Part shown: one piece after another, positions 33,186-40,711 of the stretch
Layout of the letters: every line of letters starts with the position of its first letter
Position numbering within the stretch: the stretch's first letter is position 1
NCBI GenBank assembly: GCA_000720995.1
Contig: JOEL01000020.1
Span: 62,001-126,000 of the forward strand
Direction of reading: 5' to 3'
Length of the DNA stretch: 64,000 nucleotides
Origin: Streptomyces celluloflavus
GTDB taxonomy: Bacteria; Actinomycetota; Actinomycetes; Streptomycetales; Streptomycetaceae
Translations under genes and position numbers: made by a program
Notes under the pieces: generated by a model
Told to the model about the DNA's origin: nothing
Seen by the model: the letters and a program-made list of their open reading frames with translations, nothing else
Database searches by the model: none

Positions 33186-34580
33186 GTGAGCAACACCATC
33201 ACTGCCGAGCTGAGCAGGCTCGTCGTCAAGGCGCCAGAACGCACCTTTGAGATAGCCGTACCGGCCGATGTGCCGCTCGCCGAACTGATGCCCTCGCTCG
33301 TGCACTACGCGGCTCCCGAGGGAGCCGACCTCGACGAGAGCGGTCTGGAACACGGCGGCTGGGTGGTGCAGCGGCTCGGCGCCGACGCCCTCGACGAGGA
33401 CGCGACACCGGCGGAACTGGGCCTGCGCGACGGCGAGACGCTCTATCTGCGGCCGCGCCGCGAACAGCTGCCGCCCGTCCACTTCGACGATCTGGTCGAC
33501 GGCGTGGCCGTCGGCATGCGCGAGCGTGCCGACCTGTGGCGCCCCGAACTGACCCGCCGTCTCCTGCTCGGCGTCGCCGCCGCCGTACTCGCCGCGGGCT
33601 TCGCCGCCCTCGCCTCCGCGCACGCCCCGCTCCTCCAGACGGCGGCCGCCGCGGGCACCGCCGTCCTGCTGCTCCTCGGCGCCGCCGCGGCCTCCCGCGC
33701 CGTCGGCGACAGCGCCGCGGGCACGGTGCTCGGCGTCGCCGTCGTCCCCTACCTCGCCCTGGCGGGCTGGCTGTTGCCGACCGGTCCGGAGGGGCCCGAA
33801 CTGATCGGCGCCCGGCTGCTGGCCGCCTCGGCCGCGGCGGCCGGCGGTGCCGTGCTCGCCGTCGCCACCGTCGCCGCGGCGGCCCCGCTGTTCTGCGGCC
33901 TCCTCCTGGTGAGCCTGCTGGGCGCGCTGACCGGGGTGCTCGGCCTGACCGCGGGGCTCACCCTGGCCGCGGCGGCCGGCCCGGTGGCCGTACTCGCCGT
34001 ACTCCTCGGCGCGTTCGTCCCCATGCTCTCCTTCCGGCTCGCGGGCCTGCGGCTGCCGCCGCTGCCCACCAACGCCGAACAGCTCCAGGAGGGCATCGAA
34101 CCGCTCTCCTCCCGCGACGTGCTGGACCGCACCGCCATCGCGGACCGCTATATGACCGGGCTCTACGCCGGGACCGGCGCGGTGTGCGCCGCCAGCCTGA
34201 CCGCCCTGTCGACCGGCGGCGGCTGGCCGCCCTTCGCCCTCGGCGGCGTCCTGAGCCTGCTGCTCGTCCTGCACGGCCGGGCGATGAACGGCGCCTGGCA
34301 GCGGCTCTCCGCCGTCCTGCCGGGCGTGTACGGCGGGGTACTCCTGATGCTGGCGGGGATCTGGGAGGGCGGCACCGCCGCCCGCTGCACGGTCCTCGCG
34401 TTCTCCCTGGTCGCCGGGGCCGCCCTCGTCGGCGCCGCCTGGAGCATCCCCGGACGCCGGCTGATCCCGTACTGGGGCCGCGCCGCCGACCTGCTGCACT
34501 CGCTCGCCGCCGCGGCGCTGATCCCCCTGGTCCTCGTCGACCTCGGAGTGCTGTCGGCCCTGCGCGGGCTGTGGAGCTGA
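33186..34580 (+). CDS. eccD: type VII secretion integral membrane protein EccD
   Basis: 464 residues; forms the membrane channel component of the ESX complex. An N-terminal ubiquitin-like (YukD) cytoplasmic domain (about 1-90: ITAELSRLVVKAPERTFEIA, GLRDGETLYLRP) precedes about eleven transmembrane helices from residue about 130 to the C-terminus. The length matches actinobacterial EccD. The start is GTG 33186, preceded by GGGAGAG at suitable spacing. First gene of the rightward ESX operon; a 179-base gap with a strong hairpin follows before eccB. Confidence 0.93.
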   Translation: MSNTITAELSRLVVKAPERTFEIAVPADVPLAELMPSLVHYAAPEGADLDESGLEHGGWVVQRLGADALDEDATPAELGLRDGETLYLRPRREQLPPVHFDDLVDGVAVGMRERADLWRPELTRRLLLGVAAAVLAAGFAALASAHAPLLQTAAAAGTAVLLLLGAAAASRAVGDSAAGTVLGVAVVPYLALAGWLLPTGPEGPELIGARLLAASAAAAGGAVLAVATVAAAAPLFCGLLLVSLLGALTGVLGLTAGLTLAAAAGPVAVLAVLLGAFVPMLSFRLAGLRLPPLPTNAEQLQEGIEPLSSRDVLDRTAIADRYMTGLYAGTGAVCAASLTALSTGGGWPPFALGGVLSLLLVLHGRAMNGAWQRLSAVLPGVYGGVLLMLAGIWEGGTAARCTVLAFSLVAGAALVGAAWSIPGRRLIPYWGRAADLLHSLAAAALIPLVLVDLGVLSALRGLWS

Positions 34581-34609
34581 GACGGCGATGCGCCACCCGC
34601 CGCCGTAAC

Positions 34610-34629
34610 CGGCCCCGGGACCGGGGCCG
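34610..34629 (+). terminator. hairpin between eccD and eccB
   Basis: CGGCCCCGG (34610-34618) pairs with CCGGGGCCG (34621-34629) with a two-base loop. It may attenuate read-through from eccD or simply stabilise the message; no T-tract. Confidence 0.45.
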
Positions 34630-34759
34630 AACGGCGCACGGGAAGGCCACACCACCACGACACGGCAGGGCGAGCACGAGACCCGGCCGCACCACGAAGA
34701 CACACAACCCGTCGGAATACGCACAATCCGTCAACTGACGGGCAGGGGTGGGGAGAGGG

Positions 34760-36268
34760 ATGCAGTCCAGGCGGGACCAGGTCCAGGCTTATACGTTCGT
34801 GGTCGGGCGGCTGACCACGGGCATGCTGGCGGCCGACCCGGACGCCCTGGACCCGCCCATGAGCCGCACCCGGCGCGGCGCGACGACGGGCCTGATCATC
34901 GGCGTGCTGCTCTGTGTCGGCTTCCTCATCTTCGGGATGATCTCCCCGGGGGAGTCCACCGCCTGGCGCAAGCCCGGCACCCTCATCATGGAGAAGGAGA
35001 CCGGGGCCCGTTACGTCTTCGGCGGCGGGGTGCTGCGCCCGGTCGTCAACTACGCCTCCGGCAAGCTGGTGACCGGCGGCCAGGGCGAGATGCTGAGCGT
35101 GGGCCGCGCGTCCCTGGCCGATGTGCCGCGCGGCGCGCCCATCGGCATTCCCGGCGCCCCCGACTCCCTGCCCGACTCCGCCGGGCTCTCCGACCACGCC
35201 TGGCAGGTGTGCGCCACCTCCCGCACGGCCGCCGACGGCTCCACCGAATCCACCACCACCGTCGGGGTGGCGGCCGCCGCCACCACCCCGGCGCTCCGGA
35301 GCGACCAGGCGCTGCCGGCGACCGGCCCGGACGGTGTCACCTACCTGCTGTGGCAGGGCAAGCGGCTGCGGCTGGACTCCGCCCACGGCGCATTGCAGTC
35401 CCTCGGCTACGGCACCGCCGACCCCGTACGGGTGGGCAGCGCGTTCCTCGCCGCCGTCCCCGCCGGGCCCGATCTCGCACCGCAGGAGGTCGAGGGGCGC
35501 GGCGAGACGGGCCCGCAACTCGCCGGTGAGAAGCGCCGGGTGGGCCAGCTCTTCGACGTCCGCACCCCCGGCAGCCCCGACCAGCACTACCTGCTGGGCC
35601 GCGACGGGCTCCACCCGCTCACCGTCACCGGCGCCCAGCTGCTGCACGGCGATCCGCGTACCGCCAAGGACGCCTACGGCGGCAAGGAGGCGGCCGCCAC
35701 CGTGCTGGGCCCCGACGAGGTCAGGGCGCACCTCGCACCCAAGGGCGGCGCCGGACCGGCCGCCGGACTGCCCGCCGCACCGCCGAAGGCCGTGACACGC
35801 CAGGCGGGCACGGTCCCCTGTCTGCGGGTCACCCCGCAGGGCGGTACGCCCGACCAGCAGCTCACACAGGTGCCGGTGCGGTACGCGGTCGGGCAGCCGG
35901 CCGCCGAGCGCGACGGTGTCACGGCCGGCTGCCCGGCCCCCGAACTCATCGGCGCGCGCCCCGGCTTCGGCGTCCTGGCCGAACCGCTGCCCTCCGGCGC
36001 GGGCTCCGGGACCCTCTACCTGGTCACCGGCGAAGGCGTCAAGTACCCGCTGGCCTCCGCCGATGCGGCCAAGCGGCTCTCCTACGACGGGGTCAAGCCC
36101 GTACGGCTGCCGTCCGCGCTGCTGCGGCTGCTGCCGACGGGACCGGCCCTCGATCCGGCGCGGGCGGCCCGGCCGGCGGACGCGGGCCCGGCCGCCAAGC
36201 CGGACCCGGGCTGTGCCAACGCCGCGGCGGCCGGCAAGGGCGTGCAGAAGGGCGGGACGCCCGGATGA
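34760..36268 (+). CDS. eccB: type VII secretion protein EccB
   Basis: 502 residues; membrane-anchored extracytoplasmic component of the ESX core complex. A short cytoplasmic N-terminus (QSRRDQVQAYTFVVGRLTTGML, the family's opening), one transmembrane helix (about 43-62), then a large outer domain built from R1-R4-type repeats around a central domain, with YLLWQGKRLRLD and LYLVTGEGVKYPLAS as recurring elements. The C-terminal 35 residues are Pro/Ala-rich. ATG 34760 preferred; a GTG four codons upstream is possible. Followed closely by the WXG100 genes. Confidence 0.93.
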   Translation: MQSRRDQVQAYTFVVGRLTTGMLAADPDALDPPMSRTRRGATTGLIIGVLLCVGFLIFGMISPGESTAWRKPGTLIMEKETGARYVFGGGVLRPVVNYASGKLVTGGQGEMLSVGRASLADVPRGAPIGIPGAPDSLPDSAGLSDHAWQVCATSRTAADGSTESTTTVGVAAAATTPALRSDQALPATGPDGVTYLLWQGKRLRLDSAHGALQSLGYGTADPVRVGSAFLAAVPAGPDLAPQEVEGRGETGPQLAGEKRRVGQLFDVRTPGSPDQHYLLGRDGLHPLTVTGAQLLHGDPRTAKDAYGGKEAAATVLGPDEVRAHLAPKGGAGPAAGLPAAPPKAVTRQAGTVPCLRVTPQGGTPDQQLTQVPVRYAVGQPAAERDGVTAGCPAPELIGARPGFGVLAEPLPSGAGSGTLYLVTGEGVKYPLASADAAKRLSYDGVKPVRLPSALLRLLPTGPALDPARAARPADAGPAAKPDPGCANAAAAGKGVQKGGTPG

Positions 36269-36386
36269 GCGCGGACACCGACCGCCGGACCCGGCCCGCA
36301 CGGGGCCGCACCACAGACCCGGAAGGCGGGAGCACCTCTCCCGGCGTCCGGTACGAGATCCGACACGAAGCAAAGGTGTGAGCGTC

Positions 36387-36698
36387 ATGGTCGACAGGAT
36401 GCGCAGTACCGAACACGCGATGAACGTGGGCAGGGATGCCATCAGCGAGGCGGAAGCCTCGTGCCGGAAGATCTACACCGATGTCACGACCAACCAGCAG
36501 AACCTCAGCGGCGGCTGGACCGGTGCCGCGTCGACCGGCTTCGGTGCCTCGATCTCCGAGTGGCTCGTGCAGCTGAAGGCGCTGGGCCAGAGCATGGACG
36601 AGATGGGCGTGCAGCTCGGCGGCACCCGGCACGAGTTCACGGCGAACGAGGAAGAAGCGGTCCACAAGTCCAACTGGGTCCAGCGGGTGAACCGCTGA
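36387..36698 (+). CDS. esxB: WXG100-family protein (EsxB-like)
   Basis: 103 residues, an all-helical hairpin. The WXG turn is seen as GGWTGAAS at about residues 46-53, flanked by long amphipathic helices (ISEAEASCRKIYTDVTTNQQ and ISEWLVQLKALGQSMDEM). Secreted substrate and structural partner of the next gene product. The ATG at 36387 was chosen; an in-frame GTG at 36378 is possible. Which of the pair corresponds to EsxA or EsxB of other species cannot be fixed from sequence alone. Confidence 0.9.
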   Translation: MVDRMRSTEHAMNVGRDAISEAEASCRKIYTDVTTNQQNLSGGWTGAASTGFGASISEWLVQLKALGQSMDEMGVQLGGTRHEFTANEEEAVHKSNWVQRVNR

Positions 36699-36780
36699 CC
36701 GGCACCGCCCGGCTGAACGGACGCACCGGACCTCCCGGGCGCCCCATGTGTGACGACCAGATCCGAGGGAGTACGAGCAG

Positions 36781-37080
36781 ATGACCGACTTCAGCGTTCA
36801 GTACGGCGTGGTCGACGAGGCGCGGCAGTACATGATTCAGCAGACCAACGCCATCGCGACCGCCATCGAGGACCTGCACACCAAAGTCAAGGTGGTGCTC
36901 AGCGAGCTGGACGGCGAGACCGCCGGCGCGTACGACGCCAAGCACCGTGAATGGCTCGCCAAGGTCGAGGACATGCGGACCACGCTCACCGCGGGCCACC
37001 TGGTCCTCGGCGATATCCACGCCGGTTACAAGACCACCGACACCCGCGAGGGCAACCGCTGGATGTCGCTGCGCGCCTGA
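36781..37080 (+). CDS. esxA: WXG100-like partner protein (EsxA-like)
   Basis: 99 residues, helical hairpin. Its turn region reads LDGETAGAYDAKHREW and lacks the Trp of WXG, which is common in one member of a heterodimer. Long helices: VDEARQYMIQQTNAIATAIE and LAKVEDMRTTLTAGHLVLGD. The ATG at 36781 follows GAGGGAG. It should pair with the preceding product for export. Immediately followed by a strong terminator-like hairpin. Confidence 0.88.
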   Translation: MTDFSVQYGVVDEARQYMIQQTNAIATAIEDLHTKVKVVLSELDGETAGAYDAKHREWLAKVEDMRTTLTAGHLVLGDIHAGYKTTDTREGNRWMSLRA

Positions 37081-37092
37081 CCCCGGTCCCGG

Positions 37093-37126
37093 CGGTGCGG
37101 GCGGGGCGGTCTCCCCGCCCGCACCG
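37093..37126 (+). terminator. 14-bp hairpin after the esx pair
   Basis: 37093-37106 is the exact reverse complement of 37113-37126 around CGGTCT. Its place directly after the esx genes suggests partial termination, allowing more Esx than downstream product, and protection of the 3' end. Confidence 0.6.
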
Positions 37127-37182
37127 TAGCCCCGCGGCGGACAACGTTCCGCTCTCGTCCCCGGTTTGTGGAGGCAGACACC

Positions 37183-37644
37183 ATGGCGAGCAATGACAAG
37201 ACGACGTTCACGAAGCAGACGCTTCAGAATTACCGCGATTCGCCCGAGTACCTGAACGGGCTGCAAACGGGCGCGAACGCCGCGCTGTACGACCTCGTGG
37301 GATTCCAGGAGGAATACGGCAAACTGCTGCCCGGTGGACCGTCTTTCGGGGCCGCGGTGGAGCTTCAGAAGTCGCTGCTGGCGGTCGACACCTCGGTCAA
37401 GGAGCAGCTGGACACCGCCTACAACCTCTTCAACAAGATGGTCGTCATGCTCCGGGACACCAGCACGTCGATGACCGAGATGGAGGACTCCACGGCCCAG
37501 CTCTCGGTCGAGCAGCTCAGGAAGCTCATCGGCGGAGCGCTCCAGCCGACCACCCCGCCGGCCACGACTCCGCCCGGTACGACTCCGCCGGGTACGACTC
37601 CGCCGGCCACGACCCCGCCCCCCACCACCGAGCCGCCGAGCTAG
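37183..37644 (+). CDS. ESX-locus small helical protein with Pro/Thr tail
   Basis: 153 residues, not a named family. Residues 1-120 are helical, resembling a WXG/PE-like hairpin without a WXG motif (ALYDLVGFQEEYGKLLPGGPSF, then KSLLAVDTSVKEQLDTAYNLFNKMVVMLRDT). Residues 123-153 are a Pro/Thr repeat tail (TTPPATTPPGTTPPG) such as is found in secreted, wall-spanning proteins. ATG 37183 was chosen because GGAGG lies eight bases before it. Likely an ESX substrate or chaperone-like partner of the next protein (inference). Confidence 0.8.
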   Translation: MASNDKTTFTKQTLQNYRDSPEYLNGLQTGANAALYDLVGFQEEYGKLLPGGPSFGAAVELQKSLLAVDTSVKEQLDTAYNLFNKMVVMLRDTSTSMTEMEDSTAQLSVEQLRKLIGGALQPTTPPATTPPGTTPPGTTPPATTPPPTTEPPS

Positions 37645-37700
37645 CGCGATGTGACGCACCGGACCGATCCGTCGGTCACCGGCCGGTTTCCCCGGCCACC

Positions 37701-37716
37701 GACCGGTTCGCCGGTC
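37701..37716 (+). promoter_or_regulatory. UUCG-capped hairpin before the proline-rich protein gene
   Basis: GACCGG-TTCG-CCGGTC is a perfect hairpin with a stable UUCG tetraloop in the 133-bp gap. It may be an mRNA-stabilising or weak terminating element; the gap contains other overlapping Gly/Pro-type inverted repeats but no gene. Confidence 0.4.
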
Positions 37717-37777
37717 AATGCACGGTCCGCAGCGCGGCGGACCTTCGGATCCGATCCGCGGGAGAAGGAGAACGACG

Positions 37778-39976
37778 GTGGCAGACCCCACTCGTTGGCA
37801 CGAGCTGATGGCTGTCTTCGCCAACTCGGGGCAGAAGGGCGCCAGCGGGCTGCTCGTCACGGTCCCCAGTCCGGAGGAGGTGACGGCGCCACGCTGGACA
37901 CGTGCCTACTGGAACTACTGGGCGGCGTTCCCCTGGACCGCGATGAAGACCTGGAAGTACTCCGACGGCAAGTTCTTCACGCTCCAGCGGCAGGCGGGCA
38001 TCGGCCTGGCCGACGGTGAGAACGACCTCGACCGCGAGGGCGGCCCCTGGCCGAACTTCAACATGGGCAGCGCCCATCTGCTGGGCGCCCTGGGCGGGGC
38101 CGGCACCAACACCACCAGCCTGCCCAGCTTCGCCGAGGCCAGAAGGCAGCTCACGGCCGCCATCACCTTCTTCCACACCTGGCAGCCGAAGCTGGAGAAG
38201 TGGCAGAAGGACCTCGGTGAGCCGTCCCAGGGCTGGGAGGGCTCGGCCGCCGGCGCGTTCGCCGGGATCCTGGGGAAGCTCTCCAATGCGTACAAGGACA
38301 TCCTGAGCTTCACCGGCGATACGGCGGGCACGTCCAAGAGCGGCTATCTGTACGAGCTGGAGCAGGCCGAGACGGGGCTGCGGACCGCCCTCACCTCCAT
38401 GTGGAAGGCATACGACGGCTGGCAGCAGGACCCCACGTTCTCGCCCGCCGGGGCCATCGAGTCGTACATCAAGAACCTCACCGTGGACCAGGTCTCCGCC
38501 GAGAAGGACCGGGTCGGCAAGCTCATCCACAGCACCGAAGGCGAGGTCGGCTACGTCGACCGGCAGGCCACCTGGGACACGGTCGAGGCCAAGGCCAAGG
38601 CCATCTGGGCGAAGACCGTCGCGGACAAGCTCGACAGTGAGGTGCCGGCGATCGTCGCGGCTCTGAACACGGCGTACCGCACCTCCGCACTGGGGCTCAG
38701 GCCGCTGCCGCAGAGCATCCAGGAGGCCCTGGCGAGCGGCGGATACACCGTCACCACTCCGCCGCCGAACGGCGGCGGGGGCGACAAGGACGGTCCGCCC
38801 GGCGGTACCGGAGGCGACACCCCGCCGCCCGGCACCGGGGGAGACACCCCGCCCGGTGGTACCGGAGGAGACACTCCGCCCGGTGGTACCGGGGGAGACA
38901 CCCCGCCGCCCGGGCAGACGGGTGACGGCCCGCCGCCCCCCGGGCAGACGGGTGACGGCCCGCCGCCGCCCGGATCGACCGGCGACGGCCCCCCGCCGAC
39001 CGGCTTCCCGCCGCCCGGCCAGACCAAGCCGGACGGCAAGGGCGACAAGGGCAAGGGCCCGGACGGCAAGAACCCCGACGGCACCGACCTGAAGAAGCCG
39101 CCGCCGTTCAACCCCAACGACCTCCCGCCCGGCCAGACGCCCCCGGACAAGAACGGCACGGACCACAAGGGCCAGGACAAGAACCATCAGCCACCGCCCG
39201 TGCTGCCTCCGCCGTTCCGGCCTCCGGGCCAGACGCCGCCGGGCGCGGGCCCGGGTACGGGGTCGAACAAGAACTCCTGGGACCACCGCAACCAGTACCA
39301 GCCCCCGGACCTGCACGACTTCACCGGTCCCGGCAGCACCCACTACAAGAACCACGACTGGACGCTGCCGCCCGGTACCGAGGCCGACAACCGGAGCCGG
39401 GCGAACCACGCCCCGCCGGGGCAGACCGACCTCTCGCGCTACGAGCCGTACAAACCCGAGGACTACAAGGGCGACAACGGCCCGCAGACCTCCTCGACGG
39501 GCACCGGCTACTCCTCCGGCTCCGGCGGATCGTCCGACGGCACCGACGGCCTGTCGCTGGACAGCAACGGCAACCTGGTGCGCAGCGGCACGGGCGGAAC
39601 GGGGGGCGGTTCCGGTACGAGCGGCGGCGGCGCCGGCTCGCAGATGCCGTACATGCCGCCGATGGGCGGTATGGGCGGCGGGGGCGGTGGCGGCGGCAAG
39701 GAAGGCCAGGAGCGCGAGCGCACCACCTGGCTGTCAGAGGACGAGGAAGTGTGGGGCACGGACCCGGATCTGGCACCGATGGTGCTGGGCCGCCCGACCC
39801 CCGAAGACACACGTGGCGGAGGCTACCGTGAGCAGCAACCCCTTCCAGGCACGGCTGGACGAGGCCATGGTCCAGCTGGAACAGGCCCGCGAACAGGCAC
39901 ACCGAACCCAGCAGGCCCTCGCGGAGGTCAGCGCGACGGCCACGTCCCGGGATCGTATGGTCAGCGCAACGGTTGA
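37778..39976 (+). CDS. ESX-locus WXG-like protein with large Pro/Gly-rich C-terminus
   Basis: 732 residues. Residues 1-330 form a helical, PPE/WXG-like domain (EVTAPRWTRAYWNYWAAFPWTAMKTWKY, then LGEPSQGWEGSAAGAFAGIL with W-E-G at the turn). From about residue 330 to the end it is Pro/Gly/Asp/Thr low-complexity with short repeats (GGTGGDTPPP, GQTGDGPPPP) and a conserved-looking end, RERTTWLSEDEEVWGTDPDLAPMVLG. The domain layout suggests an exported protein reaching through the wall. The start is GTG 37778 with GGAGAAGGAG upstream. The last 149 bases overlap the YbaB-like gene in another frame, where this protein's sequence becomes Arg/Gly noise, so the true C-terminus may differ. Confidence 0.85.
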   Translation: MADPTRWHELMAVFANSGQKGASGLLVTVPSPEEVTAPRWTRAYWNYWAAFPWTAMKTWKYSDGKFFTLQRQAGIGLADGENDLDREGGPWPNFNMGSAHLLGALGGAGTNTTSLPSFAEARRQLTAAITFFHTWQPKLEKWQKDLGEPSQGWEGSAAGAFAGILGKLSNAYKDILSFTGDTAGTSKSGYLYELEQAETGLRTALTSMWKAYDGWQQDPTFSPAGAIESYIKNLTVDQVSAEKDRVGKLIHSTEGEVGYVDRQATWDTVEAKAKAIWAKTVADKLDSEVPAIVAALNTAYRTSALGLRPLPQSIQEALASGGYTVTTPPPNGGGGDKDGPPGGTGGDTPPPGTGGDTPPGGTGGDTPPGGTGGDTPPPGQTGDGPPPPGQTGDGPPPPGSTGDGPPPTGFPPPGQTKPDGKGDKGKGPDGKNPDGTDLKKPPPFNPNDLPPGQTPPDKNGTDHKGQDKNHQPPPVLPPPFRPPGQTPPGAGPGTGSNKNSWDHRNQYQPPDLHDFTGPGSTHYKNHDWTLPPGTEADNRSRANHAPPGQTDLSRYEPYKPEDYKGDNGPQTSSTGTGYSSGSGGSSDGTDGLSLDSNGNLVRSGTGGTGGGSGTSGGGAGSQMPYMPPMGGMGGGGGGGGKEGQERERTTWLSEDEEVWGTDPDLAPMVLGRPTPEDTRGGGYREQQPLPGTAGRGHGPAGTGPRTGTPNPAGPRGGQRDGHVPGSYGQRNG

Positions 39977-40229
39977 CGCACAGGGCGCGGTGACGGGGCT
40001 GAAGTTCCACAGCACCCGCTACCGCTCCATGGCGGCGGCGGAGCTGTCCGCCGCCCTGCTCGACACGATCCGGCAGGCACAGGACGAGGCCACCGCGCAG
40101 GTGTCGCAGCTCCTTCAGCCGGTGATGCCGGGCGGGCTGGACCTCGGTGACGCGCTGGGCGGGCGCGGGGACCTGTCCGAGATGCTGGACGCGTTCACGC
40201 ACGGTTCGCTGCCGGGACAGCGCGGCTGA
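39828..40229 (+). CDS. YbaB/EbfC-family protein
   Basis: 133 residues. Matches the small YbaB/EbfC nucleoid-associated fold: an N-terminal helix (ARLDEAMVQLEQAREQAHRTQQ), then a beta sheet (MVSATVDAQGAVTGLKFHSTRY) and a C-terminal helix (MAAAELSAALLDTIRQAQDEATAQV). Paralogues are frequent in actinobacterial ESX loci, where they are thought to be EspL-like stabilisers or regulators rather than DNA-binding proteins. The start is GTG 39828. It overlaps the end of the preceding frame, which suggests coupled translation or a misplaced stop upstream. Confidence 0.85.
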   Translation: MSSNPFQARLDEAMVQLEQAREQAHRTQQALAEVSATATSRDRMVSATVDAQGAVTGLKFHSTRYRSMAAAELSAALLDTIRQAQDEATAQVSQLLQPVMPGGLDLGDALGGRGDLSEMLDAFTHGSLPGQRG

Positions 40230-40362
40230 GACCGGCGGGGCAGCGGGGACGGGCAGCGGGTCGAGAGACCGGGGGGACGCCGTACGGAGGCGCCCCCCGG
40301 GCCCGGTCGGCGGAGTCCGCCCCACACATCGTCAGAGGCAGTGACAAGAGAGGAGTACGGCG

Positions 40363-40692
40363 GTGTCGGACGGATACCTGGCGGCCAACCCGGAAGGGAT
40401 GGTCAAGAAGAGCACCCACATCGACGACCTGGTCTCGTACACGGCGGAGATCCGCGCCTACCACGAGAGCGGGCTCAGCGGCCTGGGCACCCCGTGGGGG
40501 GAGGGCGACGAGACGGCGAACGCGTTCGAGGAGGTCTACTTCCCGGGGCACCGGAACCTGACGGTCCTGATGGAGGCGCTGGAGACCGGTATCGAGCAGT
40601 CCACGGACCAGGTCAAGGAGACGGCCACGCACTTCTCCCGTACCGAGACCGCCAACACCGAGGAAGTCCGGCGGCTGCGGACGCACGGCTGA
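40363..40692 (+). CDS. small WXG100-like protein before the giant gene
   Basis: 109 residues, helical hairpin. The turn region reads GLGTPWGEGDETANAFEE, with W-G-E in place of W-x-G. Helices flank it (DDLVSYTAEIRAYHES; LTVLMEALETGIEQSTDQVKETAT). Starts at GTG 40363 after AGAGGAG, and ends 19 bases before the giant gene. In WXG/LXG toxin systems a small helical protein upstream of the toxin gene often acts as its targeting partner for export, so that is the likely role here (inference). Confidence 0.82.
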   Translation: MSDGYLAANPEGMVKKSTHIDDLVSYTAEIRAYHESGLSGLGTPWGEGDETANAFEEVYFPGHRNLTVLMEALETGIEQSTDQVKETATHFSRTETANTEEVRRLRTHG

Positions 40693-40711
40693 GGAACGCG
40701 GGAAAGACAGC

